Shown here piece after piece: positions 16,282-24,478 of a stretch of DNA of 64,000 nt. Source of the stretch: DASQUK01 sp963756425 (lineage in GTDB: Bacteria > Actinomycetota > Acidimicrobiia > Acidimicrobiales > VFJN01); NCBI GenBank assembly GCA_963756425.1, contig CAVWNW010000015.1, positions 62,001-126,000 on the forward strand. Direction: 5' to 3'. The notes below the pieces were generated by a model, which had not been told where the DNA came from, did no database searches, and worked only from the letters and a program-made list of their open reading frames with translations. The position numbers were made by a program, and so were the translations under genes. Within the stretch, counting starts at the first letter, position 1, and every line of letters starts with the position of its first letter.

Positions 16282-19200
16282 GTGCGAGACCGCGCCGTGA
16301 CGAGCCGTGTCGAAGCGACCGACCACGAGCTCCCGACCACGGTGTACCGCTGGGCTCGGCGACGAGAGAACCTCAGTCTGGTCCTGATCGATGTCGGCAT
16401 CGTCGTGGCCGCCTGGCTGCTGGCGCTCGTGGCGGGCTTCGAGGCCGACGTGCCGCCCGACGTCGTGGACCGTGCGCTGCTCATCGTGGGGCCACCGATC
16501 GCCCTGCAGATCGTCGTGCACCGGGCGGCGGGACTGTACGGACCCGTCTGGCGCTACGCCTCCATCGAGGAGGCGGTCCGCGTCGTGGCGGCTGTGGCGT
16601 TCGGGATGCTCGCCGCCTTCGGCTGGCTCTGGGTGCTCGATGGCGTGACCACGCTGACGCTGCCCGTCCTGACAGCCCCGCCGGTGGCGGCCCTGATGAT
16701 CCTCGTCGGCTGCGGGGGCGTGCGCTTCCAGTCCCGACTGTTCGCGCTCGAGCGGCAGCGAACCCGGGCGGCCAAGCCCGTGAAGGCGCTCATCGTGGGG
16801 GCCGGTAGCCCTGGCGCCGCACTGGCCTACGAGCTGTCCCACACCGAGTCCGGTCACGACGTCCACGTGGTCGGGTTCGTCGACGACGACGCCTTGCTGC
16901 ACGACCGGTCGCTGCGCGGCATCCGGGTGCTGGGGGGCACCGACGACCTCGAGGAGCTGTGTCGCCGCCACGGCGTCGACCGGATCTTCATCGCGCTGCC
17001 GCATGCCGACAAGGAGCAGACGAAGCCGATCGTCGCTCGGGCGCTGCGAACGCGGGCCCAGGTGAAGGTGCTGCGTCCGGCCGCCGGCACGGCTTCCGGG
17101 ATGCTCCAGAACGTCCGCGATCTCGACCTCAGCGACCTCCTCGGCCGCCAGCCGGCGCCCGTCGACACCGAAGGCATTGGCGATTACCTCCGCGGCGTCA
17201 CCGTGCTCGTGACCGGCGCCGGTGGCTCGATCGGGAGCGAGATCTCCCGCCAGGTGGCTCGCTACCAACCCGGCCGCCTGCTGCTCCTCGACCGCGACGA
17301 GACGCTGCTCCACGACGTCGCGACCGGGCCGTTGGCGAGCTTCGCCGAAACCATCCTGCTCGACCTCTGCGATCGCGAGCGGATGGTGGCCCTGCTCCAG
17401 GAGGCGCAGCCGGAGGTCGTCTTCCACGCTGCCGCCCACAAGCACGTGCCCATCCTCGAGCGACACCCCGCACAGGCGGCCGCCACCAACGTCCTGAGCA
17501 CGTGGTGGCTCGCCCAGGCCGCCGCCGAGAACGGCTGCCAGCGCTTCGTACACCTGTCGACCGACAAGGCCGCGCACCCCTGCTCGGTGATGGGTGCCAC
17601 CAAGCGGGCCGCCGAGCACGTCGTGGTCGGGATCGGCCGCCGCTATGACCTGCCGTGCGCGGCGGTCCGGTTCGGCAACGTGCTCGGTAGCCGCGGGAGC
17701 GTCGTACCTACTTTCCTCCGCCAGATCCTCGACGGGGGGCCGGTCACGGTCACGAGCGAGGAGATGACGCGCTACTTCATGACCATCCCCGAGGCCGTCA
17801 GCCTCGTGCTCCAGGCCGGTGCACTGGCCGACGGGGAACGGATCTTCCTGCTCGACATGGGGGAACCGGCATCGATCCTGGGCCTGGCCCGCCAGATGAT
17901 CCGGCTCGCCGGCCTGCGCCCCGGCGACGACGTCCCCATCGAGATCACCGGGCCCCGGCCGGGCGAGCGGCTCCACGAGCGGCTCCACGACGAGGCCGAG
18001 GAGCACGAACCGGCCGACCACCCCTCCATCTCCGTGCTGCGGCCGAAGCTCACGCTCGACTGGCAGCATCTGGTGCGGGCAATGGACGATCTCGAGCGCT
18101 CGTGCCGCGACGACGACGACGCGGTGCGCGGGGTGCTGATGGACATGCTGCGCCGATGCGGTGTCGACTGCCGCCTCGAGCCGTCGCCGACACGCGACCG
18201 AACCGTCGTGCTCGACGCAGGCGCGGGGAACGGGCTGCGGGGAACGGGCACGGTGACAGGTGACGACACGGCGGGGGACTACGGCGCGCCGGGACGCAAC
18301 GGGGTGGCACGCCACCCCTTGGCCCTGCTGTCTGGCGTCAGCCCCGACCGCCCCGCCCTCGCGTTCGCACGCCCGGCCCGTCCCCCGCTGGAGCGGGTCG
18401 TGCAGCGACTGACCCGGTTCTACGGGAGCGGGCAGCTCACCAACGGCGCACTGGTCCGGGAGCTCGAGGAGCGGGTGGCAGATCGGCTCAGCGTCGACCA
18501 CGTCGTCGCCGTGAGCTCCTGCACGTCCGGCCTCATGCTCGTGGTTCAGGCCCTGGCCGAAGGCCGACCCGGGCCCGTGGTCCTACCCAGCTTCACCTTC
18601 TCGGCCTCGGCCCACGCCGTGGCCTGGAACGCGCGAACGCCGCAGTTCGTCGAGTGCGATCCGTACACCTTCCAGATGGACCTCGCCCACGCCGAGGCCG
18701 CCCTGGACGGCGCCAGCGCCCTCATGGCCACCCACGTGTTCGGCGCCCCGTGCAGCCCGGAGGCGGTCGAGAAGCTGGCCGCAACGGCCGGGCTGCCGGT
18801 CGTGTTCGATGCCGCGCACGCCATCGGCGCGACGAGCCACGGGCGGCCCGTCGGCGGCTTCGGCGACGCCGAGGTCTTCAGCCTCACCCCCACCAAGCCG
18901 ATGGTTGCCGGCGAGGGAGGGCTGGTCGCGACGCACGACGCGGACCTCGCCGCTCGGCTACGCATGGGCCGCGACTACGGCAACCCCGGGGACTACGACA
19001 CCCGCTTCGTCGGGCTGAATGCCCGCATGTCGGAGTTCCACGCGGCGATGGCGCTCGAGTCGCTCGCCCTCTTCGATCACACCCTCGGCCTGCGCCGGGA
19101 GCTGGCCATGCGCTATGTCGGCGGCATCGTCGGCGTGCCCGGCATCAGCTCGCAGGTCGTTCCCCTCGAGGACGTGTCCACGTACAAGGACTTCACCATC

Positions 19201-19506
19201 GCCGTCGACGCGGCCGAGTTCGGGATCGATCGCAACCAGCTCGTGGCCGTCCTGGCAGCCGAGGGCATCGACACCCGGAACTACTTCGATCCCCCGGTCC
19301 ACCGCCAGCAGGCCTACCGAGACGATCGAACGCCCTACTTGCCGACGACCGAAGCCGTCAGTCGCAGCGTGGTCTCGCTGCCGATCTACCCCGATCTCTC
19401 CTTCGACGACATCGACGCCGTCACCAGGGTGATCCGGCTGGCCCACGAGCACGCCGACGAGCTGGCCGAGGAGCTCGACCTGGCCGGCGAGCACCAACTG
19501 CGCTGA
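16282..19506 (+). CDS. Fusion of nucleotide-sugar 4,6-dehydratase (CapD/PglF-like) and DegT-type aminotransferase
   Basis: A 1074-aa chain. Residues 30-140 hold about four membrane helices. Residues 165-290 form the first Rossmann unit (ALIVGAGSPGAALAYEL). From about 305 the catalytic SDR domain follows, with TGAGGSIGSE (NAD binding, near 312), STDKA (near 426) and a MGATKR segment with Met in place of the usual Tyr, as in PglF/WbpM/FlaA1 dehydratases. From about 690 a complete DegT/DnrJ/EryC1 aminotransferase follows, with FDAAHAIGA and the PLP lysine in TPTKPMVAGEGG (Lys 872). Known partners perform successive steps from UDP-GlcNAc to a 4-amino-4,6-dideoxy sugar; here they are one polypeptide. 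The start is a GTG preceded by CTGGGGG. Confidence 0.88.
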   Translation: MRDRAVTSRVEATDHELPTTVYRWARRRENLSLVLIDVGIVVAAWLLALVAGFEADVPPDVVDRALLIVGPPIALQIVVHRAAGLYGPVWRYASIEEAVRVVAAVAFGMLAAFGWLWVLDGVTTLTLPVLTAPPVAALMILVGCGGVRFQSRLFALERQRTRAAKPVKALIVGAGSPGAALAYELSHTESGHDVHVVGFVDDDALLHDRSLRGIRVLGGTDDLEELCRRHGVDRIFIALPHADKEQTKPIVARALRTRAQVKVLRPAAGTASGMLQNVRDLDLSDLLGRQPAPVDTEGIGDYLRGVTVLVTGAGGSIGSEISRQVARYQPGRLLLLDRDETLLHDVATGPLASFAETILLDLCDRERMVALLQEAQPEVVFHAAAHKHVPILERHPAQAAATNVLSTWWLAQAAAENGCQRFVHLSTDKAAHPCSVMGATKRAAEHVVVGIGRRYDLPCAAVRFGNVLGSRGSVVPTFLRQILDGGPVTVTSEEMTRYFMTIPEAVSLVLQAGALADGERIFLLDMGEPASILGLARQMIRLAGLRPGDDVPIEITGPRPGERLHERLHDEAEEHEPADHPSISVLRPKLTLDWQHLVRAMDDLERSCRDDDDAVRGVLMDMLRRCGVDCRLEPSPTRDRTVVLDAGAGNGLRGTGTVTGDDTAGDYGAPGRNGVARHPLALLSGVSPDRPALAFARPARPPLERVVQRLTRFYGSGQLTNGALVRELEERVADRLSVDHVVAVSSCTSGLMLVVQALAEGRPGPVVLPSFTFSASAHAVAWNARTPQFVECDPYTFQMDLAHAEAALDGASALMATHVFGAPCSPEAVEKLAATAGLPVVFDAAHAIGATSHGRPVGGFGDAEVFSLTPTKPMVAGEGGLVATHDADLAARLRMGRDYGNPGDYDTRFVGLNARMSEFHAAMALESLALFDHTLGLRRELAMRYVGGIVGVPGISSQVVPLEDVSTYKDFTIAVDAAEFGIDRNQLVAVLAAEGIDTRNYFDPPVHRQQAYRDDRTPYLPTTEAVSRSVVSLPIYPDLSFDDIDAVTRVIRLAHEHADELAEELDLAGEHQLR

Positions 19507-19530
19507 CGAGCGCAGCGGGTCGCGCTGACG

Positions 19531-19926
19531 TCAGCCCTTGCGGCCGGCGTCGACCACCGCGACCGCTTGGCGCAGCGGCACCAGCTCGCGCTTGTGCTGG
19601 CGATGCGCGTCGGCGACGGCATCGGCCGCCTGCTTGCGGAGCCTCGCCAGGTCCGCCCGCAGCCGTGCCACCTCGGTCTCGAGCGCCAGGACCCGGTGGA
19701 CGCCGGCCAGGTTGAGGCCGTCGTTGGTGAGCTCCTGGATCCGACGGAGGAGTTCGATGTCGGCCTCGCTGTAGCGACGGCTGCCGCCGATGGTGCGTGC
19801 GGGATCGACGAGTCCCTTGCGCTCGTAGATGCGCAGGGTCTGCGGATGCACGCCGGCCAGCTCGGCCGCCACCGAGATCACGTACACGGCCCGGGTGCGT
19901 TCGCCAGGATCGGGGCGGGTGCTCAT
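19531..19926 (-). CDS. hspR: Heat-shock repressor HspR (MerR family)
   Basis: A 131-aa protein with an N-terminal MerR helix-turn-helix: YVISVAAELAGVHPQTLRIY, then ERKGLVDPART and the GGSRRYSEADIELL wing. A Leu/Arg-rich coiled coil follows (LALETEVARLRADLARLRK). This is the length and layout of actinobacterial HspR, which binds HAIR inverted repeats and represses the dnaK operon using DnaK as co-repressor. It is the last gene of dnaK-grpE-dnaJ-hspR, the classical order. Its ATG overlaps the stop of a 30-aa ORF that fills the spacer after dnaJ. Confidence 0.93.
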   Translation of the reverse strand: MSTRPDPGERTRAVYVISVAAELAGVHPQTLRIYERKGLVDPARTIGGSRRYSEADIELLRRIQELTNDGLNLAGVHRVLALETEVARLRADLARLRKQAADAVADAHRQHKRELVPLRQAVAVVDAGRKG

Positions 19927-20015
19927 TGGCGTGCCTCCGGCCCGCCAATGAGCAATCGCCGCTTCGCGACCGGCAATGCGCTGTGCTGATGGTTCGCTCG
20001 CTGGCGCTCGGTCAC
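19923..20015 (-). CDS. 30-aa linker ORF bridging dnaJ and hspR
   Basis: A GTG at 20015 overlaps the dnaJ stop (GTGA) and the frame runs 30 codons to a TGA that overlaps the hspR ATG (ATGA). It fills the whole spacer. The peptide starts MTERQRANHQHS and ends LLIGGPEARQ; it is basic and Gln/Arg-rich, resembling no known protein. Its likely role, if translated, is to carry ribosomes from dnaJ into hspR and fix their ratio. It could instead be a chance frame: 30 codons without a stop is unremarkable in high-GC DNA, but overlaps at both ends are less so. Confidence 0.45.
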   Translation of the reverse strand: MTERQRANHQHSALPVAKRRLLIGGPEARQ

Positions 20016-21172
20016 GATCTCGCCTCCTCCACGCCGAGATGGGCCCGGGGCGAGGCCCCGTTGCCGGCCGCCGCCAGCGCCTCGACCGCCCGGCGCTCCT
20101 CGGCGCTGAGCTTCTGCGGCACCGTCACCTCGACCGTGACGAGCATGTCGCCGGTCTTGCGGCGGGCCGCCACACCCTTGCCCCGCACACGGAACGTCCG
20201 ACCGGACCGGGTGCCCGCCGGAATGCGCACCTTCACCGATCCGCCGTTGAGGGTGGGGACCGCCACGTCGGCGCCCAGCGCCGCCTCGGGGAACGTGATC
20301 GGCACGGTGACGGTCAGATCGTTGCCGCGCCGCCCGAACACGGGATGCGGCTGCACCCGCACGGTGACGTACAGGTCGCCGGCCGGCCCGCCGTTGCGGC
20401 CCGGTCCCCCGCGACCCCGCAGGCGGATGCGCTGGCCGTCGCCCACCCCGGCAGGGATCCGCACCTTGACCTCGCGCGGCCGGTGTTCGACGCCGGTGCC
20501 CCGGCATGTGGGGCAGGGCTCGTCGATCAGGTAGCCGCGGCCGGCGCACTCGGGGCACGGCGACGAGAAGCTGAAGAAGCCCTGGTTGTCGTCGATCACC
20601 CCGCGGCCCTCACACGTCGGGCAGGTTCGTGGCGTGGTACCGGGGCGCGCACCGCTGCCGTGGCAGGTTGAGCAGGCCGCCTCGCTGGTCAAGTGGACGG
20701 TGGTGGTCAGCCCCCGCACCGCATCCTCGAAGGCCAGGTGCAGCTCCGACTCCAGGTCCTGGCCGCGGTGCGGCCCGGTGCCCCGCACGCCACCGGCGCC
20801 CGCCGGGCTACCCCGCCGGCGGCCGCGGCCGAACATGCCACCCAGGACGTCACCGAGGTCGCCGATGTCCTCGAAGCGGAAGCCCCCGGCTCCCGGTCCG
20901 CCGGCGCCCTGCCCACCGAACATCCCACCCACGGGCCCGAGCTTGCGGACCTCGTCGTACTCCTTGCGCTTCTCGGGATCGCCGACGACGTCGTAGGCCG
21001 CCGAGACCTCCTTGAACCGCTCCTCGGCCGCCTTGTCGTCGGGATTGGCGTCGGGGTGGTACTGCCGCGACAGCTTGCGGAACGCGCTGCGGATGTCCTT
21101 CTGGGAGGCCGTATCGCTCACCCCGAGGACGCGGTAGTAGTCCTTCTCGAACCACTCACGTTGCGGCGCCAT
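20012..21172 (-). CDS. dnaJ: Chaperone DnaJ
   Basis: A 386-aa type I Hsp40. The J domain is at residues 8-75 with the HPD tripeptide in RQYHPDANPDD. A Gly-rich linker (GGMFGGQGAGGPGAGG) follows. Four zinc-binding repeats are present: CSTCHGSG, CPTCEGRG, CPECAGRG and CPTCRGTG. The C-terminal substrate-binding domain begins at PREVKVRIPAGVGDGQR. It stimulates DnaK ATPase and delivers substrates. It lies 108 nt after grpE, with an 11-bp perfect inverted repeat in that gap, which is unusual because the other junctions in this operon overlap. Confidence 0.96.
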   Translation of the reverse strand: MAPQREWFEKDYYRVLGVSDTASQKDIRSAFRKLSRQYHPDANPDDKAAEERFKEVSAAYDVVGDPEKRKEYDEVRKLGPVGGMFGGQGAGGPGAGGFRFEDIGDLGDVLGGMFGRGRRRGSPAGAGGVRGTGPHRGQDLESELHLAFEDAVRGLTTTVHLTSEAACSTCHGSGARPGTTPRTCPTCEGRGVIDDNQGFFSFSSPCPECAGRGYLIDEPCPTCRGTGVEHRPREVKVRIPAGVGDGQRIRLRGRGGPGRNGGPAGDLYVTVRVQPHPVFGRRGNDLTVTVPITFPEAALGADVAVPTLNGGSVKVRIPAGTRSGRTFRVRGKGVAARRKTGDMLVTVEVTVPQKLSAEERRAVEALAAAGNGASPRAHLGVEEARS

Positions 21173-21207
21173 TGCTCGCCTGCCTTACCAAATGTCAATC
21201 AGTGAAC

Positions 21208-21278
21208 GCTGATTCCGCCGGCTGCGAGCTCGACTGGCGTGTTCGTTGCCATGTCGTCGAGTTCTCCGCGGAATCAGC
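21208..21278. repeat. Perfect 11-bp inverted repeat in the grpE-dnaJ spacer
   Basis: GCTGATTCCGC at 21208-21218 is exactly complementary to GCGGAATCAGC at 21268-21278, with a 49-nt loop that contains a second short stem (CTCGAC/GTCGAG on the minus strand). In the dnaK operon transcript this would form a two-storey hairpin just upstream of the dnaJ start. It has no T-tract. It could be an RNA processing or attenuation site, or the ends of a tiny mobile element. Confidence 0.6.
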
Positions 21279-21280
21279 AT

Positions 21281-21913
21281 TCAGTCGGTGACCTTGACCA
21301 TCGCCGGACGCAGCACCCGGCCGCGCCAGCGGTAGCCGGCCCTCAGCACCTCGGAAACCACCTGCTCGCCCCCCTCGCCGGGCTCGTGCAACACGGCCTC
21401 GGCGTCGGCCGGGTCGAACGGTGCACCCTTGGGATCGATGCGCTCGAGACCCTCCTTGCCCAGCGCGCCGTACAGCGCGGCGAGCACAGGTTCGACCTCG
21501 GTGGCGCCATGGGCCAGGGCGGCGTCACAGGCGTCGAGCACCGGCAGCAGCTTCTCGACGAAGCTGCCCAGGGCACGCACCACGGCGTCTTCCTGCCGCT
21601 TCTGCGCCTGCTTGCGGTAGTTCTCGAAGTCGGCCTGCGCGCGCCGATACGCATCGAGGTACTGCTCGCGCTCGGCTAGCAACAATTCCAGGTCTACCTC
21701 CAGTGCGTCGGCCGCGGCCTGCAGGTCGTCGGTCACCTCGACGCTGCCGTCGGCGGCGTCGAGGGCGTCGTCCTTGGACGTGGCCGGACTCGTCTCGGAT
21801 GTCTCCGGGGCGTCGCCTTCCCCGCCCGTGGGCGGGGTCGGCTCGGCCTCGACTTCGTCATCGGGCGTGACCTCGGCCGACGCTCGTTGTTCGGGCGTGG
21901 GCCGCTTGCTCAC
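21281..21913 (-). CDS. grpE: Nucleotide exchange factor GrpE
   Basis: A 210-aa protein. The first 60 residues are acidic and disordered. A long helix follows (LAEREQYLDAYRRAQADFEN with YRKQAQKR), the GrpE dimerisation region. The C-terminal beta domain ends in the family signature GYRWRGRVLRPAMVKV. It releases ADP from DnaK. The GTG start overlaps the dnaK stop by 4 nt (GTGA), so it is translationally coupled to dnaK. Confidence 0.95.
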   Translation of the reverse strand: MSKRPTPEQRASAEVTPDDEVEAEPTPPTGGEGDAPETSETSPATSKDDALDAADGSVEVTDDLQAAADALEVDLELLLAEREQYLDAYRRAQADFENYRKQAQKRQEDAVVRALGSFVEKLLPVLDACDAALAHGATEVEPVLAALYGALGKEGLERIDPKGAPFDPADAEAVLHEPGEGGEQVVSEVLRAGYRWRGRVLRPAMVKVTD

Positions 21914-23766
21914 GAGGATGTGCCCTCCTCGTCGTCGACGATCTCGGCGTCGACCACGTCGTCATCGGACGGCTGATCGCCGCCGGCGGCGCCGGTTCCA
22001 CCCGCGCCGCCCGCCGCAGCACCCTCCTGCGACGCAGCCTCGTACAGCTTCTGCGTGAAGCTCTGGCTGGCCGCCATCAGGGCGTCGGTGGCGTTGCGGA
22101 TCGCCTCGTTGTCACTGCCACCAAGGGCACCCTTGAGGTCGCCGAGCTTGTCCTCGACCGCCGACTTCTCGTCGCCCGAGATCTTGTCGCCCTGCTCCTT
22201 GAGCAGCTTCTCGGTCTGGTACACGAGGGTGTCGGCCTGGTTGCGGACCTCCGCCTCCTCGCGGCGCCGGCGGTCCTCCTCGGCGTGAGCCTCGGCATCC
22301 TTGACCATGCGGTCGATGTCGTCCCGGGCCAGCGACGACTGGCCGGTGATGGTCATCGACTGCTCCTTGCCCGTGGCCCGGTCCTTGGCGGCCACGTGCA
22401 CGATGCCGTTCGCATCGATGTCGAAGGTCACCTCGATCTGCGGAACCCCGCGGGGCGCCGGGGGCAGGTCGACCAGCTGGAACTTGCCGAGCGTCTTGTT
22501 GAACTGCGCCATCTCACGCTCGCCCTGCAGCACGTGGATCTCCACGGACGGCTGCATGTCCTCCGCCGTGGTGAACACCTCGGTGCGGCGGGTGGGGATG
22601 GTGGTGTTGCGCTCGATGAGCTTGGTCATCACGCCACCCTTGGTCTCGATGCCGAGGGACAGCGGCGTGACGTCGAGGAGCAGCACGTCCTTGACCTCAC
22701 CCTTGAGCACGCCGGCCTGGATGGCGGCGCCGACGGCCACGACCTCGTCAGGGTTGACGCCCTTGTGGGGCTCCTTGCCGGTCAGCTCGACGACCAGGTC
22801 GTGCACCGCCGGCATGCGGGTCGATCCGCCGACCATGATCACGTGGTCGATGTCTTCCTTGGAAAGCCCGGCGTCCTTGATGGCCTGTTCGAAGGGCCCG
22901 CGGCACTTCTCCAGCAGGTCGGCCGTGAGCTCCTGGAACTTGGCGCGGCTCAGGCTCTCGTCCAGGTGGAGCGGACCCTCGCTGGTGGCGGTGATGAACG
23001 GCAGGTTGATCTGCGTCTGCTGAACCTGCGACAGCTCGATCTTGGCCTTCTCCGCGGCCTCCTTCAGCCGCTGGAGCGCCATGTTGTCGTTGGACAGGTC
23101 GACGCCGTGCGCAGCCTTGAACTGACCCACGAGCCAGTCGATGACGCGCTGGTCCCAGTCGTCGCCGCCCAGTTGGGTGTCACCGTGGGTGGACTTGACC
23201 TCGAAGACGCCGTCACCGATCTCGAGGATCGACACGTCGAAGGTGCCGCCACCGAGGTCGAACACGAGGACCGTCTGCTCCGCGCCCTCCTTGTCGAGCC
23301 CGTAGGCGAGGGCCGCGGCGGTGGGCTCGTTGATGATCCGGAGCACCTCGAGGCCCGCGATCTGGCCCGCCTCCTTGGTGGCGGTGCGCTGGGCATCGTC
23401 GAAGTACGCCGGCGCGGTGATGACGGCCTGAGTCACGGTGTCACCCAGGTACGACTCGGCGTCGCGCTTCAGCTTCTGCAGCGTCCGAGCCGAGATCTCC
23501 TGGGCCGTGTAGGCCTTGCCATCGATGTCGATCTTCCAGTTGGTGCCCATGTGGCGCTTGACCGAACGGATCGTCCGGTCGGGATTGGTGATGGCCTGAC
23601 GCTTGGCCACCTCGCCCATCAGCACCTCGCCGCCCTTGGAGAAGGCGACGACAGAGGGGGTGGTGCGCGACCCCTCGGCGTTGGGGATCACGACGGGGTC
23701 GCCGGCCTCGAGGACCGCGACCACGGAGTTGGTTGTGCCGAGGTCGATGCCGACGGCCTTGGGCAT
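21910..23766 (-). CDS. dnaK: Chaperone DnaK (Hsp70)
   Basis: The 618-aa protein starts MPKAVGIDLGTTNSVVAVLE (phosphate-1 loop), contains VLVFDLGGGTFDVSILEIGD and IIMVGGSTRMP-type signatures, and a substrate-binding domain from about 385 (LLLDVTPLSLGIETKGG). The C-terminus is a Gly/Ala-rich lid ending in acidic residues. The ATG at 23766 has AGGAGG 9 nt upstream; an open frame extending 30 codons further lacks conservation. It is the first gene of the chaperone operon and is preceded by a sigma-70-like promoter overlapped by an inverted repeat. Confidence 0.97.
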   Translation of the reverse strand: MPKAVGIDLGTTNSVVAVLEAGDPVVIPNAEGSRTTPSVVAFSKGGEVLMGEVAKRQAITNPDRTIRSVKRHMGTNWKIDIDGKAYTAQEISARTLQKLKRDAESYLGDTVTQAVITAPAYFDDAQRTATKEAGQIAGLEVLRIINEPTAAALAYGLDKEGAEQTVLVFDLGGGTFDVSILEIGDGVFEVKSTHGDTQLGGDDWDQRVIDWLVGQFKAAHGVDLSNDNMALQRLKEAAEKAKIELSQVQQTQINLPFITATSEGPLHLDESLSRAKFQELTADLLEKCRGPFEQAIKDAGLSKEDIDHVIMVGGSTRMPAVHDLVVELTGKEPHKGVNPDEVVAVGAAIQAGVLKGEVKDVLLLDVTPLSLGIETKGGVMTKLIERNTTIPTRRTEVFTTAEDMQPSVEIHVLQGEREMAQFNKTLGKFQLVDLPPAPRGVPQIEVTFDIDANGIVHVAAKDRATGKEQSMTITGQSSLARDDIDRMVKDAEAHAEEDRRRREEAEVRNQADTLVYQTEKLLKEQGDKISGDEKSAVEDKLGDLKGALGGSDNEAIRNATDALMAASQSFTQKLYEAASQEGAAAGGAGGTGAAGGDQPSDDDVVDAEIVDDEEGTSS

Positions 23767-23805
23767 GGGGTCTGCCTCCTGAAGAGTCGCTTTGAACTGC
23801 GGTCC

Positions 23806-23838
23806 ACGATAAAAGTTGAGTCCGCCGTTTGCAACTTT
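23806..23838 (-). promoter_or_regulatory. dnaK promoter with HAIR-like inverted repeat
   Basis: On the minus strand, TTGCAA (23829-23834) and TATCGT (23806-23811) are separated by 17 nt, a plausible -35/-10 pair. An inverted repeat, AAAGTTG at 23812-23818 and CAACTTT at 23832-23838, covers the spacer and -35 box, where a repressor would block RNA polymerase. HspR recognises CTTGAGT-N7-ACTCAAG; the site here matches only in part (TTGAGT on the plus strand, then 7 nt, then TTGCAA), so HspR binding is inferred. Confidence 0.5.
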
Positions 23839-23873
23839 GGGCGGCGGGTATCCCACCGCCCCTCGCAGGTCAG

Positions 23874-24467
23874 CTAGACGCCAGCGATCGACGGGGCCAG
23901 GAAGTTGCGCAGCAGGTCATGCCCCGATGCCGTGAGGATCGACTCGGGATGGAACTGCACGCCCTCGACGGGGACCCCGTGATGGCGATGACGTAGCCCC
24001 ATGACCGTGCCGTCGTCGGTCCAGGCCGTGATCTCGAGCTCGGCCGGCACCGAGCGGCGGTCGACCACCAGGCTGTGGTAGCGGGTGGCCTCGAACGGGG
24101 ACGGCAGGCCGGCGAACACGCCCACGCCGGTGTGGTGGACGAGGGAGGTCTTGCCGTGCATGATCTCCGCGGCCCGCACCACCTCGGCGCCGTAGACCTG
24201 GCCGAGGCACTGGTGCCCGAGGCACACGCCCAGCACGGGTCGACGCCCGGCAAAGCGGCGGATCACCTCGTTCGACAGCCCGGCGTCCTCCGGCCGGCCG
24301 GGCCCCGGCGAGATCAGGACGGCGTCGGGCTCGAGCGCCTCGATCTCCGCCAGCGACAGCTCGTCGTGGCGGTGGACCAGCGGCGCCGCCCCGAGCTCGC
24401 CCAGGTACTGGACGAGGTTGTAGACGAAGCTGTCGTAGTTGTCGACAACCAGGACCCGGGGCGCCAC
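23874..24467 (-). CDS. Anthranilate/aminodeoxychorismate synthase glutamine amidotransferase subunit
   Basis: A 197-aa class I glutamine amidotransferase. It starts RVLVVDNYDSFVYNLVQYLG, has the oxyanion strand ISPGPGRPEDAG, the catalytic Cys82 in LGVCLGHQCLGQ, and the His-Glu pair in VQFHPESI. It hydrolyses glutamine and passes ammonia to TrpE or PabB. Neither partner gene is in the window, so trpG and pabA cannot be separated; in many actinobacteria one subunit serves both. The GTG at 24467 was chosen because the upstream frame is opposite or inside ppx. It lies 11 nt after the Ppx/GppA stop and is probably co-transcribed. Confidence 0.87.
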   Translation of the reverse strand: MAPRVLVVDNYDSFVYNLVQYLGELGAAPLVHRHDELSLAEIEALEPDAVLISPGPGRPEDAGLSNEVIRRFAGRRPVLGVCLGHQCLGQVYGAEVVRAAEIMHGKTSLVHHTGVGVFAGLPSPFEATRYHSLVVDRRSVPAELEITAWTDDGTVMGLRHRHHGVPVEGVQFHPESILTASGHDLLRNFLAPSIAGV

Positions 24468-24478
24468 GGCGCGCCAGG

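Noticed and set aside
16171..18501. 776-aa minus-strand ORF
   Set aside because: It is antisense to the dehydratase-aminotransferase fusion, which has full catalytic motifs; His/Gly/Arg-rich composition marks a shadow frame.
19524..19535. Palindrome GCTGACGTCAGC as a shared terminator between the fusion gene and hspR
   Set aside because: Only 6-bp arms without a loop, overlapping the hspR stop; too weak to call.
21193..21198. TTGACA on the minus strand as a dnaJ promoter -35 box
   Set aside because: A -10 box at 17 nt would fall on the dnaJ start codon and no such sequence is there.
22285..23877. 530-aa plus-strand ORF
   Set aside because: It is the complement of dnaK.
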